A stretch of 64,000 bases of DNA from Agapetus fuscipes (GCA_951799405.1 OX637332.1:31658832-31722831); one strand, 5' to 3'; positions 21,580 through 32,275 are shown, counted from the stretch's first letter. Notes: a model not told the origin generated them from the sequence alone. Translations and numbers: made by a program.

Positions 21580-21835
21580 CAATAAACTAATTATAAGTGT
21601 TTTTAGGCTTTCATGGCCGGCTTCAGATGATGATGACGATGATGATGTCTCCATCCTTCCGGGCTTGTAGACCATGTTCAATAATTGTAGGCGGCTTTAT
21701 TCTTTTTTCTTTTTGTAAGGCTGCTACGTTTCGTCAGTGACGTACGACTGACTTCTTCAGGGCTTCTTCTTCGACTGATTATCAGTCGTCGATCAGATGG
21801 AGACATCATCATCATCATCATCAATAAACTAATTA
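21580..21835 (+). mobile_element. Retroposed element with 14-bp target duplication and (ATC)n tail
   Basis: A perfect 14-bp direct repeat, CAATAAACTAATTA, lies at 21580-21593 and 21822-21835. The 228 bp between ends in GATGGAGAC and an (ATC)n run right before the second repeat. This layout is typical of LINE-driven insertion. The insert has no A, B, C, D or E sequence. It may be a 5'-truncated LINE 3' end or a new SINE. Short GATGATG and CATCATC runs near its two ends also make it partly self-complementary. Confidence 0.8.
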
Positions 21836-23807
21836 CTTCATTGAATAATAATTTTCATTAAAGTTCAAGAAAACCCAAAATCACTTTTATTGACAATAGT
21901 TTAATAAATTTTGTGAATAATTTGATCATTCTTTTATTTTTCAGATTACTCCTCTTGGATAAAATTTAAATACACATTCATACTTCCTCTCAGATACATA
22001 AGTTTCTTCCTCACCAACAAAGCCTGTGACTTCTATTCAGGAGTTGTTCCGCACAAATTACACAAAGCCCTCGTGGAGCTGGTCAAACCGGGAGCACGAT
22101 AAGATTGAGCGCCGAGTCATGTTAATTTATAACATTGCCGCCCCCATTATCTCGAATAGATTAAACACTTTGAAACAAAGTGGAAATTCGAAATGTTCCT
22201 TTAATTTCGCAAATTATTAGCTCGGTTCGCACCAGCATTACTTGGGCGAGACCGAACTCAGCCCCGTGCCTGGGGCGGCCTAAGGAAGCCACGGCTCAGA
22301 TATCTGCTACCAAAGACAGATGTAATAATCATGGCTTTGTATCAGCGTACGTCAAACTTTTTGACTTCACAGCAAGAAAACTTGCTTCTGAAAGAAGCCT
22401 CTTTCACATCTCTTCCCAAAAATATCTGCTCCACTGATACAGCGTTTAAATTCTGAGTTTAAATCTGTTGATGTCAGAACTTGGGTGGATAATTTACATT
22501 TTTGTTATTTTGCATAATAAATGTTTATGCAGCTTTCCGAAGAACAAAGATCCAGTTTCTTTGAGTGCAAGAAAAAGTGACAATCGCTCTTCTTGGAATT
22601 GCGTTAGTTTACTATGCCAGAAACAAAAGCACTACATGCATTAAATTTCCGATTATAAATGACTTAGATACAATGAATCTTCAGATAAAAATCTGTATTT
22701 ACTTTTTGAGAGTAACTTCTGTTTTTTTTTTAAGTTTTTTACTCCAATTAAGTTCTAGAAAATAAAATACCTATCTCTAAAAATTTCTGCCTGCCAGAAT
22801 AAACTTGCAGTGTCCTCAGTATTCTGAGCACAAAATATTACTTAAACTCAGTTCAATGGCTTTAATCGAATAATATTTGAAATCAAAATCTCTTACTAAG
22901 AGAGCTGTTTTAATTTTCATACGTATCAAATGTAGGTACCTACGCGACTGGAGGTAGTTTACATAATTCCAGTGTTCGACCACGGCTTCGGAAATCTCCT
23001 GTATTTAGATTCAGGATATTACGTTTAGACACTTTTTCAAATTGAAACACTGAAATAGGCCGTGGAATTATCTTCAGCATGGCAGCTCGTGGTAAAACAA
23101 AGCGGCCCACAGTTTTGCCGACATTGTTGTAGATTGTGAGTCAGTTCTTGAAATATTACGGGCTGGCTGAGATGCCTCCAGAGGCGTTATTACTTATTGG
23201 TTATCATTAGCACAAATTGCCGCTAACCGCTGTATCGCTTCTGACTGAACAATTACATTAACTTGATGATTCCCATCTTATTGTTCGATATTTTGAATAA
23301 CAAACTAAAATATGAGGCTCTGCCCACAATAACAATCTATAAGCCTAATGCGTGAGCGGCCCTAAGAACAGTTTACAGATAGCAAGGGAGCATTGCCATT
23401 TCTAAAAACAGGTACAAGGAGTGATAAAAAGTTTTTGGATGGAAAAACAACATATGAATCATATATACATAGTTCATTATGGAAATAGTAGGCATTGCTT
23501 TCGTAAAGAACTATGCAATAAAGGTTTTTTAAAAAAAGGATATTCTCGTGGTCTCCACACATTTTATCATTTTCAAAACAAATCCAAAATTGCTACCTTT
23601 TTTCTATCCGAATCATATTAAACGAGAATACTTTTTCAGTCAGTGAAATAAAAATTGTTCATAAGAAATACATCAATAATGTGTGAATGAGTTCTGCACA
23701 TTTAAAAGGCCAAAAACCGTCTTGAAATTACACGGCCGCATTGCTAGGACAAAGACCAACTAAAAATAATTAGTGATTGCTTGATAAAAACCCTAGCTAC
23801 ATAGTTG
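21836..23807. other. Long stretch without recognised repeat
   Basis: About 2 kb with no match to any family in the window and only short ORFs (64-87 codons). It may be old single-copy DNA. I see nothing more that I can support. Confidence 0.5.
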
Positions 23808-23965
23808 AATGCCTTACCACACGAGCTGAGAGCTGTGGAGAGTACAAGTGCATTTAAGTCAGGATTGAAGACATGCTTGTTCAGGAGGGGCTATGGCTCT
23901 GCAGGGCCCTTGCAGTGAATTCACAAAACGGCACTAAAAATATTATCAATTTATTATTATTATTA
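23808..23965 (+). pseudogene. V LINE 3' end (L2/CR1-like)
   Basis: The frame ending in TGA near 23918 encodes NALPHELRAVESTSAFKSGL and then KTCLFRRGYGSA, the same C-terminal signature as 6948-7250. It is followed by a short UTR and a (TTA)n tail. Only the last 40 or so codons remain. Confidence 0.75.
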
Positions 23966-24062
23966 CATAGGCGAGTGACATTTGCTCGCCGAATTCATAG
24001 TTCAAACATTACGTTAAAAAACGTTCAGACTCCATTCATTGTGAGAGAGACAGTGCCAAATC

Positions 24063-24298
24063 TTCTAAATCTAAGCTGCAAAGATATATCGTTTAAAACG
24101 CATTCCCACAAGCAGACATGTATAATTTCGCGCTAACACATGCCGCATGTGGACCTACAATATAAAAACCCAATCTCAAATGAACATAAGCCCTGCAACT
24201 CTTGCCGACCTTCCCTGAAACAGGGGTGACATTGGCAAAGTGAACCATTTTTTACAGTATGGGTGGTCAGCCTCATACCAACCTATAAGTCAAGGAAT
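24063..24298 (-). mobile_element. A repeat, subfamily b
   Basis: Complete apart from a small deletion near the tail. A good reference for the subfamily. Confidence 0.88.
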
Positions 24299-24311
24299 AA
24301 TATTTATAAAT

Positions 24312-24437
24312 GAGTCGTATAGAACCAAAGGTGGTTATATAGAATTTTTTGAAAATGAGGGTCGCAGAGATGCCATTCTTGTGTTTCTATGTATTTCTCT
24401 CTGAAAAAACCTAGCTTTCTGGGTTTCTATACGACTC
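24312..24437. mobile_element. Short MITE, 126 bp
   Basis: GAGTCGTATAGAACC at the left and GGTTTCTATACGACTC at the right are inverted repeats of about 15 bp. AAAT on each side could be a target duplication but is too short to prove it. Confidence 0.65.
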
Positions 24438-25295
24438 AAATATAATACCAAGTATTGCTACATTACCTACCAACTTCTGTCAGCTTATCATCAGAACTAC
24501 GAAGGAAAAACCAACGATGGAATCGGACAACTCCAAGGGGTGGTCGATGTAAAGGGAACTTGCATGAAATGTTGAAGGACTTTTGCCACAAGTGAAAAAA
24601 TCTGTGCTTTGATCTTTTGTTCTTTATAATTTATATTTTTAATGCGTACCTCGGATCTTTATTGCATGAAATAAGTAGGTGCTAACGCGTAAGGAGAGGT
24701 TGGGGTGAAATACGAGCACTTTAGTGAGCAACTACTTCTACTTCTTTTGCGTAGATTAGGAGAGCCATTTATCCCCGAGCTCCCAACAAATCCGCGTTTC
24801 TCTTCAAGACGGATAGCAGTTTCTCGGTCTAATGGAAATTTTATTTAATTAAGATAAAATTTGGCGTAAAATATGGGCGCGATATACATGTTATAAGATA
24901 AAATATTATAAAACTTTTCTTTCATTTATTTCCATTAGGATTTTGGGCTTATGTATGTGAGCGGATAGGCAGAGAAACTTGAGTTTTATAAGTTTTGTGT
25001 ACAACGTGACAGCGATTACAACTATGGCCGAAATCAGGAAACCAACTTTCTGTAGCTGCGACTGCCTACACTCACGGAAACTCGTCTTATAACAGCTTAT
25101 GAGAAAAATATATAAGTTTATGAATGCTTGACATTTATTTTGATATTGCGATGTTATTTCTTCCTCTCGCTCCGACTGAATTCTTTTTCAGTAATGGAAA
25201 GATTATTATATTGACAATCGTTCATTTTCTTATTTGCTATAGAACTGATTTACAAGTCACTAACTTGAAATGTTGCATTTCACGAAATGATAATA
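24438..25295. other. Unassigned stretch
   Basis: No repeat or domain recognised. Confidence 0.5.
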
Positions 25296-25330
25296 ATACT
25301 GTTATGTAAATAGTAGATTAATATAGGTGT

Positions 25331-26930
25331 TGTCGCGACTGATTCCAAGCCGCTGACAAAAAATAAAAGAAAACCGGGAAATTCGAAGACAACGTTGACA
25401 GCACTGCAAGCAACGTTGACAGCATTACGTTGGCTTCACTTCCGTTTCCCCCACGCAAAAGGGATGCGAGGCTAATACCACAGGCGGAGTTCGGACAGAG
25501 GTGGCCGTGCCCAGTCGACAGGAGACGGGACCGATTCACTTTGTGGGCGACCAGCGAGACGAGCAGACGTGACGTATCGGACGACGGTCCGCGACGGAGG
25601 GCTCGCCCGCCCTTCTCAGGATTCGACATGCATCATCTCAAGTAACACCTACCTTCCCATATCCCAATCCCTTTCCCCACCAACGTCCCATAATCCCCCT
25701 TATATTTATTTTCATCTCAGATCTGTAATTGTTTAAAATTTCCAATAATTAATAATGTGACCGCGTGATCCGGCCATTTGCTATTTTGAGTTTCACGTAA
25801 AGTTGTTTAATCTGTTGGCATCCTATGCTATAATGGAATAATTATTATCCTAAATGATGTTTAATGTCTGTTTCCGTATAATGATAATTTGTTTTCACGG
25901 ATTTATTGTTTAATTTATCCTGATTAATAAATTCTTTCGCCAGGATGCGCAAGCATTTTATCTTGTCTTTACCAAAGAATAACCATCTGATTACAATGGG
26001 TTGTCTACATTTGTCATTTTTAGTTATGGATAATTCAAATCAGATAATCGATTGCTTTTCTTAAATTCCTTTTTTTGATATTCCTCCAAGAGAATAGAGC
26101 ATGTTTCTCATATGACTTTCATCTATTGGTTTAATGTTATTATACTGAAATCATTAAGCCTACATTGTATTGTGATTTACGTAAATAAATAACCTCACTT
26201 TGAATTTTGCTCGTGGTCTATCCACGCAGTAGTGAGACTGATCAAGTGAATGTTTGCCTTCTCCTTGGGAATACTTTGAGCATGTAGCTTGTTCTACGAG
26301 TGTATTTTCAGATATTCCACATTATTGTAATTAAATCAGTGAATACCTACGTGTATTGTTTGTTCGAGAAATACATTCTGTTTTCTCGAGCGTCCCCAGA
26401 CGCCATTTTGTTTTTGGTACTCAATTCCTTCCAGAAGCTTTCGACGCCATCTTCCTTTTGTTTGTTTACATGTGATCTCGATTGTCATGGAAGCTTTCGA
26501 AAGTGCTCTTGGATATTATAAAGTCTCAAGACTGTTTATACTTTTATTAACGAAAGTTCATGTCTACCTTTGGGGTAATGATAATTATTAATAAACCATA
26601 AATAAAACCAATAACTTTGAATATTGAGAACTTTATTAGATAAGCTTCTTGTAGTTTGATGAGTTTATACATCGATAATATAACTATGAGTTACCTCCTC
26701 TGTAAATGTTGTTCTTCTGTTTAAAGAATTATTTCTTTTAAATAAACCACATTCCCTCTTTCACCTTTTGTTTCTCTTTTCTTTGGTTTTGGAACTTTCT
26801 ATTTCAGGCTGTAGTCACAACCCATCTATAACCACCCTGAGACGAGGACGTCAATGTTCACACACCACCCTGAAGTTAGCCGGCGGGTTTTTGACAGTGA
26901 AGCCTCGACAAGTCGGGCGACGCTGTTACA
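25331..26930 (+). repeat. 5' LTR, 1,600 bp
   Basis: GC-rich in its first 300 bp and AT-rich after. The GC-rich part has a 71-codon ORF (25430-25645) repeated identically in the 3' LTR; no known domain, so coding is not assumed. AATAAA-type motifs occur late in the LTR (for example near 26590). Confidence 0.93.
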
Positions 26931-26931
26931 C

Positions 26932-26949
26932 TGGCGCCCATCGCGGGTC
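26932..26949 (+). promoter_or_regulatory. Primer-binding site, lysine-tRNA-like
   Basis: TGGCGCCCATCGCGGGTC starts two bases after the LTR. The first nine bases equal the well-known complement of lysine tRNA 3' ends used by many retroelements; the rest differs at a few positions. Confidence 0.75.
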
Positions 26950-27012
26950 TTGAGTTGGCTCCGCCTTGAGTTGGCTCCGCCTTGAGTTGGCTCCGTCTTG
27001 AGTTGGCTCCAC
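26949..27012 (+). repeat. Four 16-bp tandem units after the primer site
   Basis: CTTGAGTTGGCTCCGC is repeated four times in register, with changes only in the last bases (CCGC, CCGC, CCGT, CCAC). It lies in what would be the leader of the element RNA, where packaging signals often sit; that role is a guess. Confidence 0.9.
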
Positions 27013-27798
27013 CTGGATCAACTCCAGCACGACTACAGTCTTCCCCAAGCTTCAACTAGATATTCTTCTGGCACATCTCCTGAATAAAAACTGTGAGTCT
27101 TATTAAATTATATTTTGTTAATTGTATTACTCCTTTGCTACTCCTATCTTTAACCATGGAACCAATACAGAGGATCAGCACAGCTCACCATAGCACATTA
27201 GCTATACAATTCCCCGTTTACAGGCGTAAACGACACAAAATATATATTGGGTTATGAAGGACAGTTAATTTCCAAACTCCCCCTAGTTTTGTTATTTTCT
27301 ATCAAAAAATTCCTGGCGTCCAAATCTCCATTGAGCTTGTCCGTAAGCACTCCCTTCCCGATCCCATCCTGTCCCTTGAAGAGAATCTATAAAAACAGAA
27401 AAAGTAAAATCATCTCGTCCAATCCTGGACAAGTAGATAATTTCTCTAATCATCTACATCAAAATAAAATTCTATTATGAAGTTGTGCGGATAGCGGGAT
27501 TGATCACCTTGCATTCTGTACAGCTCCGTATACAGCGTGCACAACCTCAAAATACTTACCATACTTTGAAAACTTGTTCTCTTCAGTCCCACAACCTCTA
27601 ACTTCCACCCTTGCATCTTTTCTGTCAGGAACTCTGCAATGTGTACGTAGAACCTCGTCAGGATGCACGGGCGGAATTTAAAGTTGTACCCCTTCCTCTC
27701 CAGAAAATGCACCAGCAAGTGCCTCGTACCAAAAATTCGAGATACTTGTTCGTGTACACTTCTTGGTTACCCAAGAAACCCCAAATACATAACATGAT

Positions 27799-28090
27799 AG
27801 GTGATGACCTGAGAATACGAGTGGCAGGTGTTGACCTGAAAGGAAGTAGGAAAGAGAAAGTGCATGACAGGTATTGACCTGGTCATAGAAAAATGTGATA
27901 GGTGATTGACCTGAAAATACATAACATGATAGGTGTTGACCTGATAGTACAAGACGCCATAGGTGACGACCTGATAATACATCAGAGATATTATAATAGG
28001 TATTAACTTGATTATATCTGTGAGAAAGTGCATGACAGGTGTTGACCTGGTCATTGAAAAAACATGATAGGTGTCGACCTGACAATACGA
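27799..28090. repeat. Array of nine near-palindromic AGGTG-TTGACCTG motifs
   Basis: Nine motifs at irregular spacing of about 25-45 bp: AGGTGATGACCTG, AGGTGTTGACCTG (three exact), AGGTATTGACCTG, AGGTGATTGACCTG, AGGTGACGACCTG, AGGTATTAACTTG and AGGTGTCGACCTG. Between them other blocks recur (AGAAAGTGCATGACAGGT twice; ATAACATGATAGGTG twice; GACCTGGTCAT twice), so the array grew by duplication of larger units. The core AGGT...ACCT is an inverted repeat. It resembles closely spaced protein-binding sites more than a simple satellite, because the linkers diverge faster than the motif. This is sequence observation; no binding factor is shown. Confidence 0.85.
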
Positions 28091-29077
28091 GAAGGAAACT
28101 TTGTGGTTTCAACCAAAGAGTTCAGTATCCCTGAAAAACTCACAAAAAACCCCCCGACGCGAGACCCTGGCGCAGCCTCCTGACTGCCACCATACGCAAA
28201 ACAGTATCTTTCCTTCTGAAAACAGTACTGTGGGTCGCAGTTCGTAACCTATCTTAGTGGGCGAACTTAGCATACCAACTCAGCGATGATCATGTCGCTT
28301 TAGAAAAGATGACGGAAGAGACATAAGAAGTTGCCTTAGCCCTTATGTCCCTTCAAAAGACTCTCTACCAGAGGGATCAAACAGACGTCATCCACCCGGA
28401 GTCGATGACGGCTGTGTAGATTAATGTAATTTTTTAATGATTTCAGTTTCTGATAAAAGTTTCAACATGTAACCTAATCAAGGGACGATGACCATGAGCT
28501 GCTATCTACTATTATTTGGTAGCTGTCAACAGCTAACCTCTAGTATAAATTGAAATCCTGTCTAGTGACAGAAACGGTAATTTTGCCATTACCAACCCTC
28601 ATGTTGTGCTCGCATGAAGACTCCTTGCTTGCAGCATTGTTGTGTTTTTGCGAACAAAGCGTGAGCGGTGAGAAAAACTTGTTTTCTCCCCGAGGAATGT
28701 TAATGAACCTAGTTGTTAAGAATTACTTAAGTCGTAGAGTAAGGTTAGAATAAGGACTTCTTAGTTATATTACACCAACAAGAGCGAACACCAAACATCA
28801 CCAAACAAGAGAGATCAAGATTCTTCAAGAGAGAAGAATCTCTTCGAAATCAAGATTCTTAAAGAGAGAAGACCATTCAAGCCTCACAATTTCATCTCGC
28901 CTACTCCTAACGTCTGACGCTACAGCACCTCAAATACCATCTCTATTGCGCTTGGATCAAACTTCCTATTACCAAAGGAATCCAATCATTGAATACCTTT
29001 ATTGACTGATGTCCCTGAAAGAGTATGGATACTCCAATTATACCCACACCAGGAAAGAGTCCCAAAACTTTCCACCC

Positions 29078-29091
29078 AAGAAGGGATGGGG
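29078..29091 (+). promoter_or_regulatory. Polypurine tract
   Basis: AAGAAGGGATGGGG directly precedes the 3' LTR, as expected for the plus-strand DNA primer of an LTR retroelement. Confidence 0.85.
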
Positions 29092-30691
29092 TGTCGCGAC
29101 TGATTCCAAGCCGCTGACAAAAAATAAAAGAAAACCGGGAAATTCGAAGACAACGTTGACAGCACTGCAAGCAACGTTGACAGCATTACGTTGGCTTCAC
29201 TTCCGTTTCCCCCACGCAAAAGGGATGCGAGGCTAATACCACAGGCGGAGTTCGGACAGAGGTGGCCGTGCCCAGTCGACAGGAGACGGGACCGATTCAC
29301 TTTGTGGGCGACCAGCGAGACGAGCAGACGTGACGTATCGGACGACGGTCCGCGACGGAGGGCTCGCCCGCCCTTCTCAGGATTCGACATGCATCATCTC
29401 AAGTAACACCTACCTTCCCATATCCCAATCCCTTTCCCCACCAACGTCCCATAATCCCCCTTATATTTATTTTCATCTCAGATCTGTAATTGTTTAAAAT
29501 TTCCAATAATTAATAATGTGACCGCGTGATCCGGCCATTTGCTATTTTGAGTTTCACGTAAAGTTGTTTAATCTGTTGGCATCCTATGCTATAATGGAAT
29601 AATTATTATCCTAAATGATGTTTAATGTCTGTTTCCGTATAATGATAATTTGTTTTCACGGATTTATTGTTTAATTTATCCTGATTAATAAATTCTTTCG
29701 CCAGGATGCGCAAGCATTTTATCTTGTCTTTACCAAAGAATAACCATCTGATTACAATGGGTTGTCTACATTTGTCATTTTTAGTTATGGATAATTCAAA
29801 TCAGATAATCGATTGCTTTTCTTAAATTCCTTTTTTTGATATTCCTCCAAGAGAATAGAGCATGTTTCTCATATGACTTTCATCTATTGGTTTAATGTTA
29901 TTATACTGAAATCATTAAGCCTACATTGTATTGTGATTTACGTAAATAAATAACCTCACTTTGAATTTTGCTCGTGGTCTATCCACGCAGTAGTGAGACT
30001 GATCAAGTGAATGTTTGCCTTCTCCTTGGGAATACTTTGAGCATGTAGCTTGTTCTACGAGTGTATTTTCAGATATTCCACATTATTGTAATTAAATCAG
30101 TGAATACCTACGTGTATTGTTTGTTCGAGAAATACATTCTGTTTTCTCGAGCGTCCCCAGACGCCATTTTGTTTTTGGTACTCAATTCCTTCCAGAAGCT
30201 TTCGACGCCATCTTCCTTTTGTTTGTTTACATGTGATCTCGATTGTCATGGAAGCTTTCGAAAGTGCTCTTGGATATTATAAAGTCTCAAGACTGTTTAT
30301 ACTTTTATTAACGAAAGTTCATGTCTACCTTTGGGGTAATGATAATTATTAATAAACCATAAATAAAACCAATAACTTTGAATATTGAGAACTTTATTAG
30401 ATAAGCTTCTTGTAGTTTGATGAGTTTATACATCGATAATATAACTATGAGTTACCTCCTCTGTAAATGTTGTTCTTCTGTTTAAAGAATTATTTCTTTT
30501 AAATAAACCACATTCCCTCTTTCACCTTTTGTTTCTCTTTTCTTTGGTTTTGGAACTTTCTATTTCAGGCTGTAGTCACAACCCATCTATAACCACCCTG
30601 AGACGAGGACGTCAATGTTCACACACCACCCTGAAGTTAGCCGGCGGGTTTTTGACAGTGAAGCCTCGACAAGTCGGGCGACGCTGTTACA
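29092..30691 (+). repeat. 3' LTR, 1,600 bp
   Basis: Same sequence as 25331-26930 base for base as far as I could compare, including the ORF at 29191-29406. Followed by the GTGT target duplicate. Confidence 0.93.
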
Positions 30692-31174
30692 GTGTATATC
30701 GTAGGTAGTAATAATTATTATAGTTTTATGTCAAAAGTAGATTAATATAGGTATACATCGTAGGTAGCAATAATTATAGGCTTAAGAAATCTAGAAATAA
30801 TCCCTTTGTACTCTTGAAGCTGGTAGAACGTTCGAGAGTTTGCTGACATATTGGTCCCTAGAGACTTCTGTCTCTGAAGTATATAAGGCGCAAAGTTGGA
30901 TACAGCAGAGCAGATAGATAGTCGCCTTTGATTGAAGAGTGTGTGAGGTGTTGAATTGTGAAAATAAATTTGAGTTGCTAAAAGTGTTAAAAATAAATGT
31001 AAATTGTAAAATAAATTAGGTGAAAATAAATATCCAGAAAGAAGACCAGTATGTTTTAATTATGAGACTATCCGAACCCCAAAAACACAACAATACGAAT
31101 GACGTTACATCATATGACATCTATTAAGCCTCACACATATTTCAACGTTGTTTTTAATTGCTGCGTTGTCTTCG

Positions 31175-31457
31175 AATCTAATCTAATCTAATCTAATCTA
31201 ATCTAATCTAATCTAATCTAAGTTGCAAGGATATGTTACATTGAAGATTCACATTACATGCATTCTCACAACCAGACACATACAAGTTCGCGCTTGCACA
31301 TGCCTCATGTGAACCTACAACATAAAAATCAAATCTCAAATGGACATACACCCTGCAACTCTTGCCGTCCTTCCCTGAGACAGGGGTGACATTGGCAAAG
31401 TGAACCATTTTTACAGCAAGGGTGGTCAGCCGCATACCAACCTATAAGTCAAGGAAC
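31175..31457 (-). mobile_element. A repeat with the longest (TTAGA)n tail, joined to LINE Z
   Basis: The tail at 31175-31219 is nine or so tandem ATCTA units on the plus strand. The body is complete, and at 31457 it continues without a break into the Z 3' UTR, so here A is clearly the end of a LINE transcript. Confidence 0.9.
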
Positions 31458-32040
31458 ACACACACACGACAAATTACATTTTATACATCATTAAATAATA
31501 ATATTCAAATACAAAATATCCATTTACAAACAAAAACAAATTCCAATTTAATAAACCCTATTCGCCAACATTACAGATCAACCGCCATTTCTTTCTGTCC
31601 TTACATACTTCTTTCATTTCCTCCAGAGTCATAACCTTCTTCATACAAGCTCTTCTTTTATTATGACTCTGGATATTCCATTCATTCGCAATTTCGGATA
31701 TTTGGTCCATCCATACCTTTCTCGGTCTTCCTCTACCACGACATCCATCTATTCTACCAACATATACTTTCTTCGTCAGTCTTTCCTCATTCATTCTCTC
31801 CATATGCCCAAACCATCTTAACAAACTTCTTTTAATCTTCACTTTCACACTTTCTCTTGCACCACATTCTTCTCTTACAAAATCATTCCTCACCCTGTCA
31901 CTCCGTTTTTTCCCAATCATACTTCTTAGAAAGTCCATTTCAACAGTATGGACTTTACTAATTTCACTTTCATTCACCGTCCAGGCCTCGCTTCCATACA
32001 TCAAGGTGGGTAAAAGTATGCCACTGCGTACCGCCAATCG
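31458..32040 (-). pseudogene. LINE Z C-terminal part, longest fragment
   Basis: An open frame of 160 codons (32037 down to 31558) contains GILLPTLMYGSEAWTVN, then HTVEMDFLRSMIGKKRSDRV, LLRWFGHMERM, and GCRGRGRPRKVWMDQI, and ends LICNVGE. This tail (YGSE.W, RW.GH..RM, GRPR..W.D) follows the polymerase core in RTE-like and related non-LTR elements of insects. The polymerase core itself is missing, because the copy is truncated at about 32040. The frame is intact, so the insertion is probably young. About 100 bp of 3' UTR lead into the A module. Confidence 0.88.
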
Positions 32041-32051
32041 AAAGGGTCACA

Positions 32052-32275
32052 TATTTATTTTTACGCCAACCTTATATTCTGTAGGAATGCGAGTTTCCCT
32101 GTTCTTGAAAGATTATGGAAAGGGCAAGTTCTCTTTTTTGTAAATGTTTATTTTATTTTGAGGAAAATAAACATTGAAACGGGAAACCATTTCGTGCACT
32201 CGTAAAGAGGATCGAATCCTAGCCTACTGGTTTTGAACTGGAGTAGTCTATCAACTGTGTTTTTGACCGGCCTAC
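32052..32275 (-). mobile_element. B SINE, diverged
   Basis: The body (GGAAAATAAACATTGAAACGG) and a head with a GATTCGATCC-like B-box are recognisable; the distal part is scrambled. Confidence 0.6.

Larger units (their letters stand above)
26931..29091 (+). other. Interior of the LTR element, no retroviral-type genes
   Basis: The largest ORFs are 77 codons at 27247-27480 and 67 codons at 28550-28753 on the plus strand, and 144 codons at 27678-28112 on the minus strand. The last is open only because it crosses the repeat array, which gives repeating peptides in two frames. None shows a zinc knuckle, a DTG/DSG protease site, YADD or an integrase motif. Two short repeat regions are listed separately. 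A half-palindromic doublet (AAGATTCTTCAAGAGAGAAG and variant) lies near 28817-28872. Confidence 0.8.
25331..30691 (+). mobile_element. Non-autonomous LTR retrotransposon, 5,361 bp
   Basis: Two 1,600-bp direct repeats, offset by 3,761 bp, begin TGTCGCGACT and end GCTGTTACA (TG...CA). GTGT is duplicated at 25327-25330 and 30692-30695. The first LTR is followed by a lysine-tRNA-like primer site, and the second is preceded by a purine tract. I found no difference between the LTRs while reading, which indicates a recent insertion. The 2,161-bp interior has no recognisable gag, protease, reverse transcriptase, RNase H or integrase sequence, so the element must use proteins from another element. Its LTRs are long for the small TRIM class and its interior is shorter than typical large non-coding (LARD) elements. 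Confidence 0.93.
25300..31092 (+). mobile_element. Solo LTR, 428 bp, interrupted by a younger LTR element
   Basis: The two pieces 25300-25330 and 30696-31092 form one LTR: it begins TGTTATGTAAATAG and ends AACACAACA, and is flanked by 4-bp ATAC at 25296-25299 and 31093-31096. A TATATAAG box at 30880-30887 and AATAAA motifs from about 30964 fit LTR promoter and poly-A functions. No internal region or partner LTR is present, so it is best read as a solo LTR left by recombination. An internal partial duplication (GTAGATTAATATAGGT repeated about 60 bp apart) is also seen. Four-bp duplications are common in Ty3/Gypsy elements; the superfamily stays an inference. Confidence 0.85.

Noticed and set aside
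25430..25645. Gene encoded in the LTR
   Set aside because: The 71-codon ORF is short, GC-driven and overlapped by an antisense ORF of 103 codons; no domain recognised.
27799..28090. CRISPR-like array
   Set aside because: Units are only about 13 bp, spacing is irregular, linkers are partly repeated, and the host is an arthropod; it is part of an LTR element.
27799..28090. Ecdysone response elements
   Set aside because: The motif resembles AGGTCA half-sites only in part and spacing is mostly 0 instead of 1; I keep it as unassigned sites.
27678..28112. A 144-residue protein gene on the minus strand
   Set aside because: The frame is open because the repeat array lacks stops in two overlapping frames; the peptides are repeats of the DNA motif.
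25331..30691. Segmental or tandem duplication of 1.6 kb
   Set aside because: TG...CA ends, a primer site after the first copy, a purine tract before the second and 4-bp flanking duplicates fit an LTR retrotransposon instead.
31175..31219. Telomere-like array
   Set aside because: The unit is TTAGA, not TTAGG, and the array is the regular tail of repeat A, short and internal.
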